A stretch of 64,000 nucleotides of DNA. Origin: RGIG3009 sp964390295. Lineage in GTDB: Bacteria; Bacillota; Clostridia; Oscillospirales; Acutalibacteraceae. Below the pieces are notes generated by a model. That model was not told the DNA's origin. It saw only the letters and a program-made list of their open reading frames with translations, and made no database searches. The translations under genes were made by a program, and so were the position numbers. Shown piece by piece: positions 41,843-50,541 of this stretch (the first letter of the stretch is position 1; each line of letters starts with the position of its first letter). The stretch covers positions 1 through 64,000 of the forward strand of contig CAYMHR010000003.1 in assembly GCA_964390295.1 (NCBI GenBank), written 5' to 3'.

Positions 41843-43912
41843 GTGAAACAGTACAATGCCAAGCACATTCGTAACGTCGCGCTTGTCGGCCATGCCGGCA
41901 CGGGTAAAACGTCGTTGGCGGAAGCCGCCGCCTATCTTACCGGACTGACCGATCGGTTGGGCAAGGTTGCCGATGGTAACACCGTGTGCGACTATGATCC
42001 GGAAGAAATCAAGCGTGGCGCATCGGTGTCGTTGTCCCTGCTTCCCGTGGAGTGGAAGGATACCAAGCTCAACCTGCTGGATACGCCCGGCTCGTTCGAT
42101 TTTTCCGGCGGCATGAGCGAAGGAATCCGCGCGGCGGGCAGTGCCGTGATCGTCATATCGGGTAAGAGCGGCGTAACGGTCGGTGCCCAAAAAGCACGCG
42201 CCGCCGCCAAGAAAAAGGGCATCGCCCAACTGCTGTTCGTCAACAAGCTGGACAGCGAGCACGCCGATTTTTACCGCGTTTTTGAGGAGCTGAAAACGGT
42301 GTTCGGTCCGGCAGTGTGCCCGATCGTGGTGCCGTACGTAGTGGATCACAAGGTACAGTGCTACGTCAACCTGCTGGAGTATAAGGCATACACGTATTGC
42401 GACGGCAAGGCGACCGAATGTCCCATTCCCGATATGGGGCACCGCTTGGAGGGCTTGCGTACCGCCATTTGCGAAGCGGTTGCCGAAACCAGCGAGGAAC
42501 TGATGGAAAAGTATTTCTCCGGCATCGATTTTACGCCGGACGAATTGATCCTCGGCTTGGCAACCGGTGTTCGCCGCGGTGAAATTCTGCCTGTGTATTG
42601 CGGTGCTTCGCAAACCATGGCCGGCGTCGATCAACTGTTGAACGGCTTGATTTGGCTGGCACCGTGGGCGGAAACCGTCGCCGGTGAGATTGGTGTCGAT
42701 GCCAACGGTGATCCCGTGGAGCTGAAGGTCAACGAACAGGCGCAGACGGTTGCCACCGTGTTCAAAACCGTGGTAGACCCCTTCGTCGGTAAGCTGGTGT
42801 ATTTTAAGGTGATCAGCGGCGTTATTACGCCGGATTCTCTGTTGATGAATATGCGTACCGGGGCTTCCGAAAAGCTCGGAAAGTTGTTTATGGTGCGCGG
42901 CAAGAAGCAGGAGGAGGTCGCCTGCGTACCGGCCGGCGATATCGGTGCCGTTGCCAAGCTGGCCTCTGCCAACACCGGTGATACGTTGTGTTCCCCGGCA
43001 CGCCCCGTGGTGTTGCCCGGCGTAACGTACGAAGCACCGTCGCTGTCCATGGCGGTTTACGCCAAAAACAAGGGCGACGAGGAAAAAATCGTTTCCGGCT
43101 TAAACCGCTTGCGCGAAGAGGACCCCACGATTTCCTTGACACTCAACGCCGAAACCAAGGAACAGGTCCTTTCCGGCTTAGGCGAACAGCATTTGGAGGT
43201 AGTCGTCTCCAAATTAAAGAGCAAGTTCGGCGTCGACGTTGTTTTGCAAAGCCCGAAGGTCGCCTACCGCGAAACGATTCGCGGCAAGGTCAAGGTGCAG
43301 GGCCGCCATAAGAAGCAGTCGGGCGGTCACGGCCAGTTCGGTGACGTTTGGGTTGAATTCGAGCCGTGCGACAGCGAAGAGCTGGTCTTTGCGGAGACCG
43401 TGTTCGGCGGTTCCGTGCCGAAAAACTATTTCCCCGCCGTGGAAAAAGGCTTGCGTGACAGCGCCCAGCACGGCGTGCTGGCAGGTTTTCCGCTGGTCGG
43501 CGTAAAGGCCACCTTGGTGGACGGCTCTTATCATCCCGTCGATTCGTCCGAAATGGCGTTTAAGACGGCGGCTTCGTTGGCGTATAAGGCCGGTATCGCT
43601 CAGGCATCTCCGGTGTTGCTGGAGCCGATCGGATTGCTGAACGCCTTCGTGCCGAACGATAACACCGGCGACGTGATGGGCGACGTTACCAAGCGTCGCG
43701 GTCGTGTGATCGGTATGGAGCCGGCGGCTGACCCCGGCATGACCGGCATCACCGCCGAGGTTCCCATGGCGGAAATGAGCGATTACTCCAGCATGCTGCG
43801 CTCGACCACGCAGGGACGCGGATATTTTACGCTGGAATTTGCCCGGTATGAGGAGGCTCCGGCGGCGGTTGCGCAAAAGGTGATTGAAGAAAATAAAGTG
43901 GAAGAGGAATAA
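41843..43912 (+). CDS. Elongation factor G paralogue (EF-G-2 type)
   Basis: 689 residues with all five EF-G domains. G1 GHAGTGKTS (16-24), G4 NKLD, and late motifs GLGEQHLEVVVSKL, KKQSGGHGQFGDVW and QGRGYFTLEFARYEE. Switch regions depart from housekeeping EF-G: RGAS at 58-61 instead of RGIT, and DTPGSFDF (80-87) instead of DTPGHVDF, so the catalytic His is Ser84. Such EF-G-2 proteins are accessory and hydrolyse GTP slowly, and are not the main translocase. GTG 41843 follows GGGGAG. It has its own promoter and terminator. Confidence 0.85.
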   Translation: MKQYNAKHIRNVALVGHAGTGKTSLAEAAAYLTGLTDRLGKVADGNTVCDYDPEEIKRGASVSLSLLPVEWKDTKLNLLDTPGSFDFSGGMSEGIRAAGSAVIVISGKSGVTVGAQKARAAAKKKGIAQLLFVNKLDSEHADFYRVFEELKTVFGPAVCPIVVPYVVDHKVQCYVNLLEYKAYTYCDGKATECPIPDMGHRLEGLRTAICEAVAETSEELMEKYFSGIDFTPDELILGLATGVRRGEILPVYCGASQTMAGVDQLLNGLIWLAPWAETVAGEIGVDANGDPVELKVNEQAQTVATVFKTVVDPFVGKLVYFKVISGVITPDSLLMNMRTGASEKLGKLFMVRGKKQEEVACVPAGDIGAVAKLASANTGDTLCSPARPVVLPGVTYEAPSLSMAVYAKNKGDEEKIVSGLNRLREEDPTISLTLNAETKEQVLSGLGEQHLEVVVSKLKSKFGVDVVLQSPKVAYRETIRGKVKVQGRHKKQSGGHGQFGDVWVEFEPCDSEELVFAETVFGGSVPKNYFPAVEKGLRDSAQHGVLAGFPLVGVKATLVDGSYHPVDSSEMAFKTAASLAYKAGIAQASPVLLEPIGLLNAFVPNDNTGDVMGDVTKRRGRVIGMEPAADPGMTGITAEVPMAEMSDYSSMLRSTTQGRGYFTLEFARYEEAPAAVAQKVIEENKVEEE

Positions 43913-43922
43913 TTCCGGCAAG

Positions 43923-43949
43923 CAGGCGGTAAAAAATACCGCCTGTTTT
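43923..43949 (+). terminator. Terminator of the EF-G-like gene
   Basis: CAGGCGGTA and TACCGCCTG around AAAAA, then TTTTG. Confidence 0.85.
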
Positions 43950-43970
43950 GCGATTTCTGTGAAATTCTAC

Positions 43971-43999
43971 TTGCAAATGCGGCCAATATGAGGTAGAAT
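43971..43999 (+). promoter_or_regulatory. Promoter of efp
   Basis: TTGCAA (43971-43976), 17-base spacer, TAGAAT (43994-43999). Confidence 0.75.
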
Positions 44000-44031
44000 A
44001 AGAACAGCAACAGTAAACGGAGGATTGCAAA

Positions 44032-44589
44032 ATGGTATCAGCAGGTGATTTCAGAAACGGCGTTACCTTTGAAATGGATGGTAACGTCTATCAAATCGTA
44101 GAATTTCAGCACGTCAAGCCCGGCAAGGGCGCCGCGTTCGTCCGCACCAAAATCCGCAACGTGATTGCCGGTACGGTGGTGGAGCGCACGTTCAACCCCA
44201 ACGATAAGTACCCGACGGCGTACGTCGAAAGAAAGGAAATGGAGTATTCCTATAACGACGGCGACCTCTATTACTTCATGGATCAGGAAACCTACGAGCT
44301 GGTTCCGATCGGTAAGGATACCTTGTCCGACAACTTCAAGTTCGTGAAGGAAAACATGATCTGCCGCGTTTTGTCCTACAAGGGCAACGTTTTCGGCGTA
44401 GAACCGCCGAACTTCGTTGAATTGCAGGTTACTCAGACCGATCCCGGCTTCAAGGGCGATACGGCCACCAACGCCACCAAGCCCGCTACGCTGGAGACCG
44501 GCGCGGAAATCCGCGTACCGTTGTTTATCGATGAAGGCGAAATGATCCGCGTCGATACCCGTACCGGCGAATACATGGAGCGTGCGTAA
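44032..44589 (+). CDS. efp: Elongation factor P
   Basis: 185 residues, three beta-barrel domains. The loop HVKPGKGAAFVR carries Lys32, the tip residue that reaches the peptidyl-transferase centre; FVELQVTQTDPG and the end EIRVPLFIDEGEMIRVDTRTGEYMERA are standard. It relieves stalling at polyproline. The tip is Lys in a PGKG setting, so a modification system (if any) cannot be read from here. ATG 44032 follows GGAGG. Confidence 0.97.
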   Translation: MVSAGDFRNGVTFEMDGNVYQIVEFQHVKPGKGAAFVRTKIRNVIAGTVVERTFNPNDKYPTAYVERKEMEYSYNDGDLYYFMDQETYELVPIGKDTLSDNFKFVKENMICRVLSYKGNVFGVEPPNFVELQVTQTDPGFKGDTATNATKPATLETGAEIRVPLFIDEGEMIRVDTRTGEYMERA

Positions 44590-44638
44590 GCACTTCGGCT
44601 CCACCGTTATATTACTGTCAGATGAAGGAGGAAATATC

Positions 44639-45073
44639 ATGACGATTACGGAAAAGGTTGCCTATCTCAAGGGCCTGATCGAAGGCATGGAGATTGACGA
44701 GGCAAGCAAGGAAGGCAAGATTTTGAAGGCGATCATGGACGTTCTGTCCGATGCCGCTTTGAGCCTGGAGGATTTGGAAGCGACCGTTCAGGAAATGGGC
44801 GAGCAGGTCGATACCATCGACGAGGACCTGGATACGCTGGAAACCGATTATTACGACGACTACGATGAGTGCGACGACGACTGCGATTGCGGTTGCTGCG
44901 ACGACGAATTTTACGACGTGACTTGCCCGCATTGCGAGGGCGAATTCTCCGTTGACGAGGATACGCTTCTCGACGGCGGCGTAGACTGTCCGCTGTGCGG
45001 CGAGCATTTGGAGTTCGACATCGAAGAGTGCGACGACTGCGATTGCGGTTGCTGTGACGATTGCGACGAATAA
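44639..45073 (+). CDS. CD1247-like protein with Asp/Cys-rich zinc-ribbon tail
   Basis: 144 residues. The first 75 are helical (VAYLKGLIEGMEIDEASKEG, then EDLEATVQEMGEQVDTIDED), followed by tracts of Asp and Cys (ECDDDCDCGCCDD), a zinc ribbon TCPHCEGEF...VDCPLCGEHL, and a second DDCDCGCCDDCDE tract at the very end. Proteins of this build follow efp in many Clostridia and have no known function. ATG 44639 follows GAAGGAGG. The Cys clusters could hold more metal than the ribbon needs. Confidence 0.7.
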   Translation: MTITEKVAYLKGLIEGMEIDEASKEGKILKAIMDVLSDAALSLEDLEATVQEMGEQVDTIDEDLDTLETDYYDDYDECDDDCDCGCCDDEFYDVTCPHCEGEFSVDEDTLLDGGVDCPLCGEHLEFDIEECDDCDCGCCDDCDE

Positions 45074-45113
45074 GTCGGCTTCGCAAGCTTCAACTCATAG
45101 ACTATCGTTATCC

Positions 45114-45149
45114 ATCGACCGCAGTCTTTCGGACTGCGGTCGATTTTTG
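45114..45149 (+). terminator. Terminator of the efp-CD1247-like unit
   Basis: ATCGACCGCAGTC and GACTGCGGTCGAT around TTTCG, then TTTTTG. Confidence 0.92.
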
Positions 45150-45170
45150 TCACCACTTTTGTGACGAACG

Positions 45171-45704
45171 TCACGTGGCGCGTAAAGCGACGTAGCGGAT
45201 ACCATTGGCGGCGGCAAAGCAGGCGTTGGATACTTCGATCAACGCATTGGTCGTGCAGTCCAGTTCTTCGTTTTGCAGATGACGTTGCTCCAGAGCTTGT
45301 AGGCGGCGTAGGAGAGCGTCGGACCGTGGATAGGCGGAAAACGAAGCAAACGCCAGACTTAAAAGCTGACATTCGGTGATGACCGCGGTGAGGAACGGAA
45401 GGTCGGCATCCTCTGAAGCTTGTCTGCGGGAACGAATCAGACCGAGTACAACGTCCTCGGCAGCGCGTGTTACCGCCTCGGCAAGCTGGCGCAGGAGCCA
45501 CAGGTCTTCGCGGTCGATCGGCGTGATAAAGGCGTCTTGAAGCTCGGAAAAAGTGGCTTGCATCGCGATGGCCGCCGTTTGTCGGCGGCGATGGATCGGT
45601 CGTTGATTTTCGTCGGACAATCGTTGTCGCCGGCGCAGAAGCTCCAGCGTTTTTACCGCCTGTTCGATACTGCGCTCACATTGCTCATAAATAGAATACG
45701 TCAT
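45171..45704 (-). CDS. DUF47/PhoU-like helical protein
   Basis: 177 residues, all helical. The segment FSELQDAFITPIDREDLWLLRQLAEAVTRAAEDV closely follows the DUF47 hallmark (FITPxDREDI..L...LD.V.D..E). DUF47 proteins are PhoU relatives that usually pair with PiT phosphate permeases, but none is adjacent. ATG 45704 follows GGGAGGTC by 5 bases. That ribosome site is buried in a 14-bp hairpin. Longer in-frame readings run through the hairpin and are rejected. Confidence 0.65.
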   Translation of the reverse strand: MTYSIYEQCERSIEQAVKTLELLRRRQRLSDENQRPIHRRRQTAAIAMQATFSELQDAFITPIDREDLWLLRQLAEAVTRAAEDVVLGLIRSRRQASEDADLPFLTAVITECQLLSLAFASFSAYPRSDALLRRLQALEQRHLQNEELDCTTNALIEVSNACFAAANGIRYVALRAT

Positions 45705-45708
45705 GGCT

Positions 45709-45749
45709 ACGACCTCCCGATAGTAAGGTATATCGGGAGGTCGTTTTTT
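45709..45749. promoter_or_regulatory. 14-bp hairpin over the DUF47 ribosome-binding site; also a terminator-shaped element on the + strand
   Basis: ACGACCTCCCGATA (45709-45722) pairs perfectly with TATCGGGAGGTCGT (45731-45744). Leftward, the 3' arm contains the GGGAGG that starts DUF47 translation. Rightward, the stem runs into TTTTTT. Confidence 0.75.
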
Positions 45750-45895
45750 ATGACAAGTGCATCGGACGAGCATAGAATGGTAGTGTGGACTCAAAAACGG
45801 ATCACGGGGATTGATGCCGTGCTTTTCGGGGCATACTACGGTTGCACGGTTTTGAGTGCTACTTTTACACATAAGCAAAGGGGAAAAGGAACGGT

Positions 45896-46267
45896 ATGCA
45901 AAGTGTTCGTCGCGGTGATATTTACTATGCCGATCTCAGCCCGGTCGTCGGCTCGGAGCAGGGCGGCGTGCGGCCGGTGCTGATCGTCCAAAATGACGTC
46001 GGTAATCGCTTCAGTCCCACGGTGATTGCCGCCGCGATTACCAGCCAAAAGGATAAGGCGCGGTTGCCGACTCATATTCCGGTGAATTCCGCGGACAGTG
46101 GATTAAGCCGGGATTCGGTAGTGCTTTTGGAACAGATTCGCACCATCGATAAACGGAGATTAAAGGAACACATGGGGCGCCTGAATGAGTTTTCCATGAA
46201 CCGCATCGATCAGGCCTTGCAAATCAGCTTCGGCTTGGGAATGGACTTGTCACAGCGTACCACGTAA
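45896..46267 (+). CDS. MazF/PemK-type mRNA interferase toxin
   Basis: 123 residues. Family marks are VRRGDIYYADLSPVVGSEQGGVRPVLIVQND, ITSQKDKARLPTHIPV and LLEQIRTIDKRRL, close to the Bacillus EndoA/NdoA group, including the conserved Arg and Thr/Ser of the active site. It cleaves mRNA at a short sequence. The usual upstream antitoxin gene is absent: 45750-45895 holds no MazE- or ribbon-helix-helix-like frame. ATG 45896 follows GGGGAAAAGGA. Confidence 0.92.
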   Translation: MQSVRRGDIYYADLSPVVGSEQGGVRPVLIVQNDVGNRFSPTVIAAAITSQKDKARLPTHIPVNSADSGLSRDSVVLLEQIRTIDKRRLKEHMGRLNEFSMNRIDQALQISFGLGMDLSQRTT

Positions 46268-46314
46268 AGAGCATCCGTCACCGCGATCTCGGCGGCGACG
46301 GATGCTCTGCTTTT
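46268..46314 (+). terminator. Terminator of the mazF-like gene
   Basis: AGAGCATCCGTC (46268-46279) and GACGGATGCTCT (46297-46308), then GCTTTT. Confidence 0.85.
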
Positions 46315-46408
46315 CAGCATTACCAAAAAACGCGGCTGATAACTGTGTATATTTAACAAAAACAAAAATGTTTATTAAAAAAATGTTGGAATAAATTATA
46401 TAAATCTC

Positions 46409-46437
46409 TTGACGGGTGCCTGCAAAATTGTTAAAAT
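46409..46437 (+). promoter_or_regulatory. Promoter of the glycogen operon
   Basis: TTGACG (46409-46414), 17-base spacer, TAAAAT (46432-46437). Confidence 0.85.
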
Positions 46438-46443
46438 ATGGGT

Positions 46444-46686
46444 GAGAGATTTTACGTTTCATTGTGCCGCGCATTACTAGGTGGCCGGGCGGTGGTGTTT
46501 TCGGCGGGTTGCCGTCATAAAATGCACGCGGCGGACATAGTATGTTCAACGGGACACAATCGGCATCGCAAAGGTGCTGTCGGTGCTTTGCACGGCGGTG
46601 GGCGGACAAGCTACCGGCTTCGGGCGGAGCACAGAGGGGCGGCGGTTGTCGCAAACAAATGATCATCCAAAAGGAGGCTTCGCACA
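46444..46686 (+). promoter_or_regulatory. Long GC-rich leader of glgC
   Basis: About 240 untranslated bases, GC-rich and directly following an AT-rich promoter. Short stems are visible, for example GCAAAG (46568-46573) with CTTTGC (46586-46591). No terminator is seen before the ribosome site AAAGGAGG. No convincing coding frame and no riboswitch class recognised. Confidence 0.45.
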
Positions 46687-47904
46687 ATGTTTCGTAAGCA
46701 AGAATGTGTTGCCATGCTGTTGGCAGGAGGACAGGGGAGTCGGCTGTACGCTTTGACCAAAGCGGTTGCCAAGCCGGCGGTTCCCTACGGGGGCAAGTAT
46801 CGTATCATCGATTTTCCCCTCTCCAACTGCGTCAATTCGGGTATCGAGACCGTGGGCGTTTTAACACAATATCAGCCGCTGGAATTGAGCGATTATATCG
46901 GCTCCGGCCAGCCGTGGGATTTGGATCGCATGGATGCCGGTGTGCACCTGTTGCCGCCGTATCAGCGCAATAAGGGCGCCGACTGGTACAAGGGCACGGC
47001 GAACGCCATCTATCAAAACATGGTCTTTATCGAGCGGTACGATCCCGAATACGTGCTGGTGCTGTCCGGCGACCATATTTATAAGATGGATTATGCCAAA
47101 ATGATTGCCGAGCACAAAAAGAACGAAGCGGATTGTACGATCGCCGTCATCGAGGTGGAAATGTCCGAAGCCAGCCGCTTCGGTATTCTGAATACCAATC
47201 CGGACGGTTCGATTTACGAATTTGACGAAAAGCCGGCCGTCCCGAAAAGCAATCTGGCTTCCATGGGTATTTACGTGTTCAACTGGAAAAAGCTGAAGAA
47301 ATATCTGGAGGCCGACGAGGAAGACCCCACCTCACAAAACGATTTTGGAAAAAACGTGCTTCCCGCCATGCTGAATGCCGGCGAGCGGATGTTTGCCTAT
47401 CGTTTTGAGGGATATTGGAAGGACGTCGGAACGATCGACAGCTTGTGGGAAGCCAACATGGATTTGCTGAACCCCAAGGTGCCGCTGGATTTGTCCGACG
47501 ACACGTGGCGCATTTATTCCCGAACACCCGGCCTGCCGCCGCATTATATCGGTGAGACCGCTAAGGTGCAAAACAGCATGATTACCGAAGGCTGTAACGT
47601 TCACGGCTCGCTGGAATCTTCTCTGATTTTTGCCGGCGTCACCGTGGAAGAGGGCGCCGTGGTACGCGACTCCATCGTGATGCCGGGAGTCGTCGTGAAG
47701 AAGGATGCCGTGGTGCAATACGCCATCATTGCGGAAAACGCCGTGATCGGTGAGGGAGCCGTGGTCGGCGAGCTTCCGGAGGAAGTGGACGAGCTGGAAA
47801 ATTGGGGCGTTGCCGTGGTGGCCGCCGGTATTTCCGTGGGGGACGGTTGCCATGTTCCCGCCAAAGCCATGATCGACAGTCCCGTAGTAAAGGAGGAAGC
47901 GTAA
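46687..47904 (+). CDS. glgC: Glucose-1-phosphate adenylyltransferase
   Basis: 405 residues. Nucleotide loop LLAGGQGSRLYALTK, KPAVPYGGKYRIIDF, the sugar-phosphate site FDEKPAVPKSNLASMGIYVF and a C-terminal left-handed beta helix. It makes ADP-glucose, the committed step of glycogen synthesis, and is often allosteric. ATG 46687 follows AAAGGAGG. The glgD start follows one base after the stop. Confidence 0.97.
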   Translation: MFRKQECVAMLLAGGQGSRLYALTKAVAKPAVPYGGKYRIIDFPLSNCVNSGIETVGVLTQYQPLELSDYIGSGQPWDLDRMDAGVHLLPPYQRNKGADWYKGTANAIYQNMVFIERYDPEYVLVLSGDHIYKMDYAKMIAEHKKNEADCTIAVIEVEMSEASRFGILNTNPDGSIYEFDEKPAVPKSNLASMGIYVFNWKKLKKYLEADEEDPTSQNDFGKNVLPAMLNAGERMFAYRFEGYWKDVGTIDSLWEANMDLLNPKVPLDLSDDTWRIYSRTPGLPPHYIGETAKVQNSMITEGCNVHGSLESSLIFAGVTVEEGAVVRDSIVMPGVVVKKDAVVQYAIIAENAVIGEGAVVGELPEEVDELENWGVAVVAAGISVGDGCHVPAKAMIDSPVVKEEA

Positions 47905-47905
47905 G

Positions 47906-49018
47906 ATGCGTTACAACACGGCACTCGGTTTGTTGTTTTCCAACATGCACGATGAAACGCTGCCGGAATTTACGGCGGTTCGTGCCATCGGCTCCGTCCC
48001 GTTCGGCGGACGGTATCGGTTAATCGACTTTGCGCTTTCCAATTTGGTCAATGCCGGCGTTTCCAAGGTCGGCGTTGTGACCAAAAGTAATTATCAGTCT
48101 TTGATGGATCATTTGGGTTCCGGTAAAGCATGGAACCTTTCCCGTAAGTCGGAGGGCCTGTATTTCCTGCCGCCGTTCGGCGGTGGGGAGGAACGCTACG
48201 GCGGCCGGATCACCTCGCTGGCCAGCGTTGTGCCCTTTTTGCGGAACTCCAGGGAAGACTACGTGATTTTGTCCGACTGTCACTTCGTCGGCAACATCGA
48301 TTACGGCAATCTGATTCAGGCGCACGTGGACAGCGGAGCCGACGTCACGGTAGCGTGTCTCTCCGGTACGCTTCCGAAGAATATTGCGTCTCCGGTTGTC
48401 ACCACCGATGAAACCGGCCGGATTACCGATATGATTATTACCGATCATAGCGACGGCCCGGTCGTTTACGGCTTGGGTCTGTACATTCTGTCCCGTCAGT
48501 TGCTGCTGCAGATTATTGATACCGCTGTCAGCCGCAATCAACAGAGCTTCGAGTGGGACGTTCTGCAACGTCACGTCTCGGATCGGCGGCTGTTTGCCTA
48601 CGTGGTGCCGGAATACACCATGGTCATCTCCTCGCTGGAAAGCTATTTCCGGGCTAATTACGCCCTGCTGGATGCCGAAGTGCGCGAAAAGCTGTTCGTG
48701 AGCGAACGCCCCATTTACACCAAGGTGCGTGATTGCGCACCGGCTTTGTACCGGCTTCACGCCGCCGTGTCCGGCTCGTTGATTGCCGACGGGTGTCAGA
48801 TCGACGGCTCGGTGGAGAATTCCATTCTGTTCCGCGACGTTCATGTGGCCAAGGATGCCAAGGTGCGTAACTGTATTTTGATGCAGGGGAGTCTGATTGG
48901 TGCCAACAGCGATCTAGATTACGTTGTCACCGATAAATACGTCTGTGTTCGTGACGGCCGCACGTTAAAGGGGTGCGATGAATATCCGGTTACAATTCGC
49001 AAAAACACCATGGTATGA
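47906..49018 (+). CDS. glgD: Glucose-1-phosphate adenylyltransferase regulatory subunit GlgD
   Basis: 370 residues, a GlgC paralogue. The nucleotide loop is lost (the start reads LGLLFSNMHDETLPEFTAVRA where GlgC has AGGQGSRL), while VPFGGRYRLIDFALSNLVNAG and the beta-helix end remain. This is the Firmicutes GlgD pattern: a poorly active subunit that activates GlgC in a heterotetramer. Confidence 0.93.
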   Translation: MRYNTALGLLFSNMHDETLPEFTAVRAIGSVPFGGRYRLIDFALSNLVNAGVSKVGVVTKSNYQSLMDHLGSGKAWNLSRKSEGLYFLPPFGGGEERYGGRITSLASVVPFLRNSREDYVILSDCHFVGNIDYGNLIQAHVDSGADVTVACLSGTLPKNIASPVVTTDETGRITDMIITDHSDGPVVYGLGLYILSRQLLLQIIDTAVSRNQQSFEWDVLQRHVSDRRLFAYVVPEYTMVISSLESYFRANYALLDAEVREKLFVSERPIYTKVRDCAPALYRLHAAVSGSLIADGCQIDGSVENSILFRDVHVAKDAKVRNCILMQGSLIGANSDLDYVVTDKYVCVRDGRTLKGCDEYPVTIRKNTMV

Positions 49019-49055
49019 TCGACGCGAAAATCCCCGGTGAAAATAGGAGGACACT

Positions 49056-50480
49056 ATGAAAGTTTTGTATGCGACCAGTGAGGCACGTCCGTTTGCCGCT
49101 TCCGGCGGACTGGCCGATGTTGCCGGTTCTTTACCGCGCGCCCTGCGTACCCGGCTGGTCGGGTGCCGCGTGGTCATGCCGTTGTACGAAGCCGTTCCGC
49201 AGGAGCTGCGCGATTCGATGACGTTTTTGACCAGCTTTTCGGTGCCGGTTGCGTGGCGCCGTCAGTATTGCGGCGTGTTTGAAGCCAAGCATAACGGCGT
49301 GATCTACTATCTGCTGGACAACCAATATTATTTTAAGCGTGCCGGCTTGTATGGGCATTACGACGATGCCGAGCGGTTTGCCTTCTTTTCCCGTGCAGTA
49401 CTGGAGATGTTGCGTTATATCGACTTTAAGCCGGATATTTTGCACGCCAACGATTGGCAATGTGCACTGATTCCGGTGTATCATACGCTGTTTTACGCTC
49501 AAGAAGAGCTGTATCGTTCCATGCGGACCGTGTACACCATTCACAATATTCAGTATCAGGGCAAATACAGCATGGAAATTTTAGAGGACGTGTTCGGTAT
49601 TCCGCAAAGTGCGCGTGAATTTATGGAGCACGACGGATGTATCAACTTGATGAAGGCCGGCATCGAAGCAGCAAACCGTGTTACTACGGTCAGCGAAACC
49701 TATGCTGGAGAAATTCTCGACCCGTGGTTTTCGCACGGCTTGGATTCCATTTTGCGGATGCGCCAGTGGAAGCTGTCCGGAATCCTCAACGGAATCGATA
49801 CCGAACAAAACGACCCGGCTACCGACCCGGCGTTGTACGCACCGTATTCCGCCGCCGACGTGTCCGGCAAGGCGGAAAACAAACGTGCCTTGCAGGAGCG
49901 GTTGGGTCTGCCGATACGCGCCGACGTGCCGTTGATCGGCATGGTCAGCCGCTTGGCCTCTCACAAAGGCTTCGACCTGGTTAAATACGTGCAGGACGCC
50001 TTGCTGCAGGAGGATGTGCAAATGGTCGTTCTCGGCTCCGGCGAATGGACGTATGAAACGTTTTTCCGCGAAATGTATGCCAAGTATCCGGAAAAATTCT
50101 GCTTCTGTTCCGGCTTCGTTCCGGAGCTGGCGCAAAAGATATACGCCGCTTCCGATCTGTTCCTTATGCCGTCTCAAAGCGAGCCGTGTGGCCTTTCGCA
50201 AATGCTGGCGTGCCGCTACGGTGCCGTACCGATCGTGCGTGAAACCGGCGGCTTGAAGGATTCGATCCACGATTGTGGCGACGGCAAGGGAAACGGCTTT
50301 ACGTTCCAAACCTACAATGCCGACGATATGCTCAACGCAATCCACCGTGGGTTGGCCGCTTATCATAACAAAACCGATTGGCCAATCATCGTCGATCGTG
50401 CCATGCGGAGCGACTTCAGTTGGGGGCGTTCTGCCAACGAATATATACGCTTGTATCGATCTTTGCTGAAAGAAGCGTAA
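49056..50480 (+). CDS. glgA: Glycogen synthase (ADP-glucose)
   Basis: 474 residues, family GT5. MKVLYATSEARPFAASGGLADVAG holds the ADP-glucose site (KTGG variant ASGG), then HANDWQCALIPVY, TIHNIQYQGKY, GMVSRLASHKGFDL, and the late MPSQSEPCGLSQMLACRYGAVPIVRETGGL. It extends alpha-1,4 glucan chains. The usual second-position Lys of KTGG is Ser here. Branching enzyme and phosphorylase genes are not adjacent. ATG 49056 follows AGGAGG. Confidence 0.96.
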   Translation: MKVLYATSEARPFAASGGLADVAGSLPRALRTRLVGCRVVMPLYEAVPQELRDSMTFLTSFSVPVAWRRQYCGVFEAKHNGVIYYLLDNQYYFKRAGLYGHYDDAERFAFFSRAVLEMLRYIDFKPDILHANDWQCALIPVYHTLFYAQEELYRSMRTVYTIHNIQYQGKYSMEILEDVFGIPQSAREFMEHDGCINLMKAGIEAANRVTTVSETYAGEILDPWFSHGLDSILRMRQWKLSGILNGIDTEQNDPATDPALYAPYSAADVSGKAENKRALQERLGLPIRADVPLIGMVSRLASHKGFDLVKYVQDALLQEDVQMVVLGSGEWTYETFFREMYAKYPEKFCFCSGFVPELAQKIYAASDLFLMPSQSEPCGLSQMLACRYGAVPIVRETGGLKDSIHDCGDGKGNGFTFQTYNADDMLNAIHRGLAAYHNKTDWPIIVDRAMRSDFSWGRSANEYIRLYRSLLKEA

Positions 50481-50483
50481 TAG

Positions 50484-50514
50484 AAAAAGACGATCCTCGG
50501 ATCGTCTTTTCTAT
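50484..50514. terminator. Bidirectional terminator after glgA
   Basis: AAAAGACGATCC and GGATCGTCTTTT around TC, with T runs on both strands; also serves the convergent XRE gene. Confidence 0.9.
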
Positions 50515-50541
50515 TGCAAAACAGCGGCGTTTTCGGTATAA

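Noticed and set aside
45750..45895. Antitoxin gene before mazF.
   Set aside because: The only forward frame from ATG 45750 runs out of frame into mazF and lacks helix-turn-helix, AbrB or ribbon-helix-helix features.
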